DNA of 64,000 bases, taken from the NCBI GenBank assembly GCA_028571685.1, contig CM053164.1, positions 40,040,501-40,104,500 on the forward strand, read 5' to 3'. Shown piece by piece: positions 55,376 to 64,000 of the stretch. Under the pieces are notes generated by a model. The model did not search any database. It was given only the letters and a program-made list of their open reading frames with translations, and was not told where the DNA came from. The translations under genes were made by a program, and so were the position numbers. Each line of letters starts with the position of its first letter. Position 1 is the stretch's first letter. The stretch is from Heterohyrax brucei (lineage: Eukaryota; Chordata; Mammalia; Hyracoidea; Procaviidae).

Positions 55376-56943
55376 TTCATTCATTCATTCATTCATTGTG
55401 TTAGTACACAACAGTTGAGATGGTATCTGGCTGCCATGATGATTTGCATTTCTCTAACTTCTGGTGATGACAAGTATTTCCTGAGGTGTCTGTCGTCCTC
55501 CTGACTGTCTTCTTAGGTGAAGTGTCTGCTATATCCTTCGTGGAATTTTGACATAGACCATTGGTTTTTTGATTGACAGTGTGTTGTATTTTCCTGTAGA
55601 TTTTCCAGATGAGACCTTGTTGACATTTCAAGTCCCCAAGTTTCCCAGTCTGCAGGTTCTTCATTGACACTTTCAGCAATATCTTCGGATGAGGTTGGGA
55701 GTTCATTTATAGAAGGTCTCATTTCTTTACCATAACTTCTCCTGTTTCTATCCTGTTAATCATGGCTTCTATTCTATTCAGCCATATAGTAGGACCTCTA
55801 ATATTGGCTTGATTATTTCTCCCATGATCTTTACATTTTGTGGTTTTGATTCAGATCTTTGATCCTTTTGGAATTCTATTTTTTATGCAATGTCAGCTGT
55901 GGGTCCTGCTTCATTCCTTTATGCTGTTGAATAAATGAATATCCGGTGTTGCCAGGACTTCTTCAAAACGTGGTCTTCTCCACAGTGAATTAGCTTTGGG
56001 CCTCTGTCACAGATCATTTGGCCATAGATAGGTAGATTTACACCTAGACTCTCTGTTCTACTGCAGTGGTCGATGTGTCTGGCCTTGGATCATTAGTAGG
56101 CTCTTGGGACAACTGTAGCCTTGGAATACATTGTGAGGTCAAGTATCATACGTCTTCAGTAATAGTTGACATATCCAGGATGTCTCCTCTTTACACATCT
56201 TGGTTTGGTTGGTCCTTTCTCTCATTGTATTTTCTCAGTTAGACTTGCATCTATTCTGACCTCATGTACTTCCTTTCTCCTTCTGCCGTTGAGCTTCCCT
56301 GCTGTTCTTTTTCTATTTGATGGAGATACAAGACTCTCGTTTGGATTTCCTCCCCTTGCTCTTTGTGGACGTTTGTGTCTATGGTTATCAGTTGACCTCC
56401 AGGCACTTCCTCTGCTATGTTTCAAAGGTTTATGTCTGAAATGTTTCAGTCTCATTTGATTCGACAAACTTTTTATGCGATCTTTCATTTCTTCTGCTAC
56501 CTAGTGTTTGGAAGCAAGGTGGCGTTGGTGTTTCCATATATTTTATGTTACCCTGGCTATTTGTTCTGAATTTCTACTTTGATGGCTCGAGACTGTCTGG
56601 GCCCCTACAAAACTGTCAGCCAGTGCACATGGCTATTCTCAGCCCTAGTTGTATGGGCAGCGCACAGTAACCCCCTCGTGGGAATTCTTAAGGCAGTATT
56701 TCTGCAGCAGTGGCATTCCACAGCCACACTGAGTTGAGTCGTTTGGTGGGACTGTGCCCTTCATTTTTCTATTCGTTCCCCATTTCTTCTTCTCCTCAGT
56801 GATGTCGCATCCAGTGCTTTATCCCTTCCTTTAAGGCTCAGGGTTGCAGGACTGAGGCCTGTAGCACTTTGACTGGCTTCTTTCGGTTTTTCCAGCAGCT
56901 GGGTAGATTCGTCTGGGTGTCTTGTCTGCCGTCTTCGCTCCGT
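55376..56943 (-). mobile_element. L1 unit F, minus strand (paralogue of unit A)
   Basis: Same internal deletion as unit A: ORF2 C-terminus and RT region, then a jump to 5'UTR at about 56587. The 5'-end motif is mutated here (GCCGTCTTCGCTCC). The ATTC microsatellite at its start is eight bases longer than in copy A. Confidence 0.75.
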
Positions 56944-58535
56944 TTCAGACTTTGACCACTTACACCCACTTGACTAACCTCCCAGGCGCGCGCAAGTCAT
57001 CTGAGACCTAAGTGCTTATTCAAATCTCTCCTCGGGGTGGGATTTATTTGCCATTTTCTGTGCCTGCCATTTAAAAAAGAAAGATCAAAGCAGTTTAGAG
57101 TGCTTAACCAGCCCGCCAGGAGAAAGTCTACAATCCATGATACATGTACCTGCATCCTTGTGAGGAACACTATGAAAGGTGCAGACTCCCTTGATTTTGG
57201 GGCTTTGATTTCAGGCATCCTCCTCCTCTCTCACTGTCTGCGTGATTGCCATCGATGCTTTTCCTCCCTCCTCACCTCACTGCGTCTTTATGGAGACGAC
57301 GCCTCACCAGGCACGGCCTGCCTCAGGTAGCCAACTCGGGTGAGCCCAGATGCCACGGGCCCTGTGTGGCTCCTGAGATCACCTCTAGCCAATGGGAACT
57401 GACCCCTTCTCCCAAGTGCACACTAGTGATGACATTTCTCACGGAGGACGTCTACCTTCAGTCCTACAGGTTGGAGCCAACGTCAGACACTTGATGGCTG
57501 ACCACGGAGGAGGAGAGCGAAGGGTGCAAAGGACCCCAAGAAGAGGGAGGCAACTCCCTCGGTAAGCAGGGAAATAAGACCTAGGCTTCACACACTAGAT
57601 ATGCTGTCGATTTGGTAGCCCCTACCCGGTGAAAGTTGGGGCCGATACTTTAATTTTATACAGGCTTTCTCAAATTTTGATTCTGTCACAATGGGGAACA
57701 ATCAGAGCCTTCTGGAGAGTAGTCCATTAGTGTGTATTTCAAAGAAACAATCTTATTTGGGATATGACTCAATGAAAAAATCTTTTTCTTTTCTTTTTTT
57801 TTCCAATCATATTGCATGATCACAACATGGGCTGAGAGCTAATCAAAGAGGCTGAGACTGGATTCCTAACTTATGAAACAATCCTTTGGTGAGAGCTGTT
57901 CTCTATCGGAGAATAAACATTAGTTAAGAATGAGTCAGATGGAAGCCTTTATTAAGGTGGCAAAATAAAAGTCTGCAGAAACAAGGGGAAATATCACAGT
58001 TCGAACCGAGGTCCAAACCCATTTGATTTAGTCATCTGGAAGTGGACCGAGTTGGAACTGGAGGTCCTAGAAATCCTCTCTATCGTATAAACCCTCTGTC
58101 AGCCTTTGAGGTGTCTGTTGCTGGGAAGCTCTCCTCACACCACACTGACACCAGTACCTGACCTCTCTGGGGGCCCTGGAACCCTCAACAGGGCTCTACT
58201 GATGCAGGCGACTCCCTGTGCCAAGTGGGGGAAAGCAAAGGACTGCGGGAGCTCTGGCAAAGTTCTGGGTACATGACCTGTTGCCAGATTAGGATTTCTT
58301 CCACAGCAAGGACAAGCTATCCGTACCCTGAGAGAATCCCCAGCAGACATGTGATCTCTTTCCTTCATTTCTGAAAAGCCATTCCCCATATGGGGCAGAT
58401 GTCCTCGCCCTATGTGACATTTGACTCCCTCCCGAAGGGAGGAGGATGGCTTCGCAAAAGACCAGAGAAGCAGCAGACAGCCTACACCAATAAAATGCCA
58501 AAGACCACTCACTGCTGCATTGTCTGGTATTTCTA
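56944..58535 (+). repeat. Linker repeat, copy F
   Basis: Paralogue of linker A. TATAAA at 58086-58091 and AATAAA near 58490 are retained. Differs by scattered substitutions. Confidence 0.6.
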
Positions 58536-61500
58536 CGGCCAGCCTTTCCAGATGGTGCCATATCGTTTTGCAAAACACATACCATTTCGCATTCCCAGCA
58601 ACCGTGCATCAGTGCTCCGATCTCCCTAAAACTGCCCCAGTATTGGTTCTTTTTTTGGTGGGGGGGGCAGTGATGTAGAGTTGTGATGGTAGCTGACTGC
58701 CATTTTGATTAGCATTTCTCTAGCAGCTAGTGACGAGAAGCATTTCCTCGACTGTCTGTCAGCCTCCTGATTTTCTTCTGACACGAAGTGTCCATTAGAG
58801 CCTTTGCTGATTTTTTCATTTCCCTATAGATTTTACACATAAGACTGTTGTTGGACATGCTAGAAGGGAAAGTTTCCCCGTCTGTAGGCTTTCTCTTTAC
58901 ATTTTTGGTGAATTCTTTGGATGAGCTCAGTGCTGTCAGTTTTAGAAGATCTCGTTTCTCTAGCTTATCTTATTGTTTCTGTTGATGATGGCTTCTATTC
59001 TGTTTAGGTTATGTATTAGGGCCTCCAGTGTTGCCTTTATTATTTCTCCCAGGATCTTGACAGGTTTGGGTTTTTCATTTAGCTCTTTGTTCCATTTTCA
59101 ATTTCCTTGGGTGTATGGTGAGAGCTGTCGGTCCTGCTCCTTTTGGTTTGTTTGGTTCATAGACGAACAGTCAGTGCTTCCTGCAGTATTTCTTCCCAAG
59201 ACTGTCTTTTCCCCACTGGATGGACTCTGGGCCTTTGTGAAAGATCCCTTGGCTACGGGTAGATGGATGTACACTTAGGTTCTTGATTCGGTCACATTGG
59301 TCAGTGTGTCTGTCACTGGACGATTAGTGGGTTCTTTGGACTCCCGTAGCTGTAGGGTAGGTTCCGAGGTCAGGTATTGTACTTCTTCCATCATGTTTTA
59401 CCTCGCCAGGGCAACTTTTCTGTCCCCAGTTTGGTTTTGTTGATCCTTCCTACGGTTGTATGTGCTCGGTTGGATTGCCATCTACTCTCAGCTTGAGTAC
59501 TTCCCTTCTTCTTGTGCCTCTGGGCTTCTGTTGCTGTTCCTTTTCTATTTTGTGGAGCTACAGGACATTCACTTTGATTTGCTCCCCGTGTTCTTTTTCA
59601 CGTAGGAGTCTGTGGCTGTCAGTTCACCTCCAGGCACTCCCTCTGCTAGGTTTCAAAGGTTTGGGTCTGAGCTGTTTCATTCCTATTGGATTCAATAAAC
59701 TTTTTATGCCATCTTTGATTTCCCCTGTTTCCCAGTGTTTGGAAGCCAGTTGGCATGGAGGTTTCCATATATTCATGTTTTCCCTGGCTCTTTGTTCTCA
59801 ATTTCTACTTGGAGGGCCTGGAGGTCAAAATAGATAGTTTGTATTTTCTTGCTGTTTTGAATTTTATCAAGAGTGGCTTTGTGGTCTCCACTTTGTTCTG
59901 TTCTGGAGAAGGATCCACGAGCACTGGAAAACAACGGATACTTTGCCAGTGGTGCCTGGAGTGTTCTCTACAGGTCAGGATGGTTGGTAGGGGCCGTCAG
60001 ATCTTTGGTCTCCTTGCTTGGTGTGTTTCTAGGTGTTTGGTTCTTCGCCGAGAGTGATGAGGGCTCCCGCTTTTCCTGTGGCACACCTTGTCTTTGGAGA
60101 GCTGCTTCAGTCTGTTTTGAGGCATTCTGTGTGTTCTGTGCCCTGTTTGTTCAAGGCGTAGACATATGTTACGGTTACGACATCGTGATGGATTGTCCCT
60201 TTAATCGTGTTAGACTGTCCTTCCTTTCCATTCCCGAGGATTTGGTCTTCGAGTCTGTCTGATCCAAGATTGCTAATGTTACTTGTGCTCTTCTTCGTTG
60301 CAGTTTCCTTCATAGTTGCTTTTTTCTGTCCTTTGACAGTGAAGACATTTCGCTTTAGATCGAAGGTGTGTCTCTTGTGGACAGCATATTGATCGGTCAT
60401 GGTTTTGATCCCTTCTGTCATTCTTCATCTCTTGAAGTGTGCACGGAAAGCCTTTTACATTCAGTGTGATTACTGAGAGATGGGAGCTCGCTTTGGTCTC
60501 TTTCTAGTGGTTTTCGTGGTCACCGATGCTTTCTTTGTTCCTCTTCATAGCCTTTGCTGTGTTCCCTCGGTTGGTAAATTTTCTTCTTTTTGTCCACGTT
60601 GTCCTTTTTGTGTTTCTGGAGGCTTTCTGATTTTCTGATTTTCTTCCTTATTTTGATGAACAGGTTTGTTAATAACTCTTCTGGTGCTTATCTTGAAATG
60701 GACTTTCTCTTCCTCAAACGAGCTAGTCTTTTATTACTTTTTATGGCCTTGTGTTCGACTTCATCTCAACGTTCTACAGCTACCCTATGTCTCTCCTCCT
60801 TGTAGTGTTCAGACGGTGTGTTCCTTCACAGTTGGACAGCTCCAGTTGCCTCTTCGGAATCTATCAGTTAGGACTTGTCCTCGAGAGGTTCTTTCCCAGC
60901 TTAGCATTTGGTTGAGATGGACCCGTGCCTTAGATTCCCGTGGTTGTTGGTGGTTGCTCGTTCTGTAACCAGGGAACTCCCTTGAAGAAGTCTTCTTAGT
61001 GGAGTTGGGTCTTTACAAATTTCCTTCCTTTTTGTAGACCTGGGCATATGTTATTTCCCCAGCAGATGTGAGAGAGAGTTTGGAAAGCTATGTTATGTTT
61101 GGTCGGCGGCAATCTCTTGTCTTCCAATGTTTGATAGGTGTCATCCCATTGCCTCCTCACGGAATTTCTGCCAATCATTTGAGTTTTGTCTGATTTTTTC
61201 CACTTTGTGTGACATGCTGGGCTTCTCCTTGATAGCTCAGGAGTCCTTCTTTTTCTTTGATGTCGGTGACTGTGATTCTGCTAGGTCTTGGGGACTCTCT
61301 CTCGGGGTTTCTTACAGATGGGATTTACGGTGCTACTTGCATCATTAGTCTTTCATCTTGAATGAGATTTGGGAAGTTTGCGGTCAAGACACCTTCCATG
61401 GTCTTCTCTGTCTTTTCCATTTTCTCCCCCTGTTCTGGAAGTCCACTGACACACCCAATTTGCCTGGAGTGTATTTCACAGATTTCGTAGGTTTCCTTTC

Positions 61501-61736
61501 GTTTTCCTGATTCTTTTCCCTGGTTTGTCAGCTGACAAAGTAGCATCGACGATCTGGGACTGGATGATTGCATCACTCCGTACTTCATATGTGTTCCCAA
61601 AGCCTTCTAACGTGTCCTCCATTTCTGAGGTTTCGTTGTTTCTCTTCTGGATGTCTCATTGATGTTTTGGCATGGTCTGGAATACTTTGACCTTCTGTTC
61701 TTGTGTGAGCTCCTGTTTCCTTCTGTCACTTAACCA
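58536..61736 (-). mobile_element. L1 unit G, minus strand (paralogue of unit B)
   Basis: Same start, deletions and truncation at CTTCTGTCACTTA as unit B. All frames broken. Confidence 0.75.
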
Positions 61737-62398
61737 GGTGAGCCCAGATGGCACGGGCCCTGTTTGGCTCCCGAGATCGCCTCTAGCCAACGGGAACTGA
61801 CCCCTTCTCCCAAATGTGCACTAGTGATGACATTTTTCACAGAGGACGTCTACCTTCAGTCCTACAGGTTGGAGCCAACGTCGGACACTTGGTGGCTGAC
61901 CATGGAGGAGGACAGGAAGGGTGCAAAGGACCCCAAGAAGAGGGAGGCAACTCCCTCAGTAAGCAGAGAAATAAGACCTAGGCTTCACACACTAGATAGG
62001 CTGTAGATCTGGCAGCCCCTACCTGGTGAAGGTTGGGGCCGATACTTTCAATTTCTACAGGCTTTCTCAAATTTTGATTCTGTCACAAGGGGGAACAATT
62101 GGAGCCTTCTGGAGAGTAGTGCATTAGTGTGTATTTCAAAGAAATGACCTTATTTGGGATATGACTCAACGAAAAAATCTTTTTCCTTTTTTTTTCAATC
62201 ATATTGCATGATCACAACATGGGCTGAGACCTGACCAAAGCGGCTGAGAATGGGTTCCAAACTTCTGAAATGATCCTTCTGTGAGAGCTGTTCTCTATCA
62301 GAGAATTAGGTAAGAATAAGTTAGACTGAAGCTTTTATGCAATGTCGCGTAATAAAAGTCTGCAGAAGCATGGTGAAGAATCGTGATACCAACTGAGC
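61737..62398 (+). repeat. Linker repeat, truncated copy G
   Basis: Paralogue of the truncated linker at 6535-7197, with the same breakpoints. Confidence 0.7.
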
Positions 62399-62573
62399 TT
62401 CAAAGATCCAAGACGAGAAACGTTACTTGTACTCTTGTTCATTGCTGTTTCCTTGACACCTACTTTTTCTGTCCTTTGACCGTGAAGACATTTCGCTTCA
62501 GATTGAAGGTGTGTCTGTTGTGCACAGCATATTGATGTGTCATGATTTTGATCCCTTTTGTCACTCTCTAGGT
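62399..62573 (-). mobile_element. L1 unit H, endonuclease-region fragment
   Basis: Paralogue of 7198-7373, cut at the same point by the younger L1. Confidence 0.6.
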
Positions 62574-63691
62574 GTTTTTTTATTATGATGATTAGTGAGA
62601 ATATATCATCCCATGGAAATTTCCATACCCGCCAGTGAATGGTTCCCACTGCACTCGCTGCCCAGTGACAGCACACTCCTCTGTTCTGTACATGTCATAT
62701 TCTCTTAACAATCTGCTATCCCCTCTTGTCTGCCTTCTCCCCTCCGTCTGGTAAGAACTCAGTTGGATGACATCCTGTAGGTGCATAGAAACATAAAGTG
62801 CACACAGGATATGGCCACTCTGGGTCACCAAGTCACCAAGTCCAATCCATTTCTGTCTGAAGAGGTGACCTCCATTACGATTTATGGACAGGAGTAGCAT
62901 TAGGATGAGGGAACATACTCCCAGGGGAACCCTTAGGCCCCTGGACCATCAACTGTGGTGTTTTAGTGAGGATCTCAGTGTGCACCCCTTTTTATTTTCG
63001 TATTGCCTGTGAGACTCAACTTTGTGAGCGCCATCATGGGTATCACTGCTGGTGGCCAGGCAGCATCCAGTTCTCCCAGGCGCACAGTCTCTCTGTTTTC
63101 TGGGTTGTCTTTGACCCTTGTCATTTTAGTCCTTGGAGATCATCCATTCCTGTGGAATGGGGACCATTTGGTGCACCTCAGATGGCAGCTTTTAAGACCC
63201 CAGGCACCACTCACCACTTTGGGGTGTAGAAGACTCTCTTGGCAAAATCCTAGTTGGGCCAATAGGCCTCAATTTCCATGGAAAGCATGGTTCATGGTTC
63301 CCTGTCCCAGCTGCTCCGCCCTTTCAATATCGGGTTAAGATGGGAGGAGTAATCATGTTATGTTGAAGTCCAGTTAATATTGATCTTCTTTCTAATGTGT
63401 GCTATCACTTATTTCACCCAACAAAGTTTCTATCAACTATCTAATCTAAATCCCACCTTCGCCTACCATCCCTCCATCCCCTCTCCCTGTAGCCGTCAAA
63501 GAGTCTTTTCTTCTATGTGGGAGTCTGCTTTTAAGTTCTTATTGTAGGGGACTCCTACAATGTCTGTCCTTTTGCCACTGACTACTTGCACTCAACACAA
63601 TGTCCTCCAGCTGAAACCAGGTTATGAGATGTTTCCTAAAATCACCCTTGTTCTTTATCATTGGAGAGTGTTCCATCGAGTATACTTGCCA
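62574..63691 (-). mobile_element. 5'-truncated L1, minus strand (paralogue of 7374-8490)
   Basis: Identical boundaries to the copy in the first long repeat, with a T run at the start and GAGTATACTTGCC at the end. Confirms insertion before the duplication. Confidence 0.8.
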
Positions 63692-63911
63692 GGGAAACAG
63701 CTGAGAACAAGACTGGTCTAGCAATGAGTCTAGCAGGGGAGACATACAATTCTTAGAAGAATTAGAAGCAAAGACGATGTTACTAGCACATGGTAGGTGT
63801 TCCATAATCTGAGACTGTGTCTTCCAACAGGGGTCCTGGGGGGATGGGTGGAGTGCACTTAATGTACTCAGCGGAACTTAAAGATTGGAAGCTGGAGTCC
63901 ACGCACCGGTG

Positions 63912-64000
63912 CCTCAGAAGAAAGGCCTGCTTCAGAAAAATCAACTGGTAAAAGCAGTATGGAGTACAGTTCTACTTTGACATAGGATCACTGTGAGTCA
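63912..64000 (+). mobile_element. AfroSINE, cut by the window edge
   Basis: Paralogue of 8711-8799. It runs off the window, so similarity beyond this point cannot be judged. Confidence 0.75.

Larger units (their letters stand above)
55196..64000 (+). repeat. Long direct repeat, copy 2 (paralogue of 1-8799)
   Basis: Second copy of the 8.8 kb block, in direct orientation 55.2 kb downstream. It runs off the right edge inside the terminal AfroSINE, so its true right boundary is not visible. Examples of substitutions: AGTTTCC for AGCTTCC near 55639, and loss of the L1 5'-end motif GCCATCTTGGCTCC (GCCGTCTTCGCTCC at 56929-56942). Confidence 0.95.

Noticed and set aside
1..64000. CRISPR array, phage, operon or bacterial defence system
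   Set aside because: The sequence is mammalian: SINE/LINE content, CpG depletion and no compact gene order.

Overview
The window looks like a repeat-dominated stretch of a paenungulate (elephant, sea-cow or hyrax) genome, most likely elephant. The main evidence is about 30 tRNA-derived SINEs of the AfroSINE type, an RTE-type LINE that shares the AfroSINE 3' tail, several LINE-1s, and old mammalian MIR and L2 relics. There is no bacterial gene organisation. I can support one real protein gene: an uninterrupted, intronless 907-codon reading frame at 44896-47619 (+). It carries several conserved blocks of the POM121 nucleoporin family and is best called POM121L2. It has a CpG-rich promoter with a GC box and a consensus RFX X-box. 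A piece of AfroSINE (antisense) reaches to about the base before its start codon.

Layout. 1-8799: a composite block of minus-strand L1 pieces and an unidentified ~1.6 kb 'linker', repeated in tandem with unit-specific deletions and followed by a 5'-truncated younger L1. 8800-28850: SINE-rich intergenic DNA holding a plus-strand L1 3' end (11840-13360), an RTE LINE with a nested AfroSINE (16015-16980), MIR and L2 relics, and a TGGA/TGGG minisatellite grown from an L2 tail (24413-24672). 28861 to about 36340: a near full-length, heavily frameshifted minus-strand L1 with a CpG-rich 5' end and a CTCF-like site at its outer edge. 36340-44640: intergenic DNA with SINE, MIR, L2, a hAT-like DNA transposon and another plus-strand L1 3' end. 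44640-47650: POM121L2 with its promoter. 48640-55375: an older, more complete L1-plus-linker unit. 55196-64000: a second copy of the first 8.8 kb in the same orientation, differing by roughly 1-3 bases per 100 where I compared it.

The POM121L2 gene is therefore bracketed by two direct, highly similar ~8.8 kb repeats 55.2 kb apart. Such an arrangement can recombine to delete or duplicate the gene. Because the second copy runs off the right edge, the window could also be one period of a longer ~55 kb tandem duplication. The L1 reading frames seen here are all broken. No tRNA, rRNA, CRISPR array or other coding gene was recognised.
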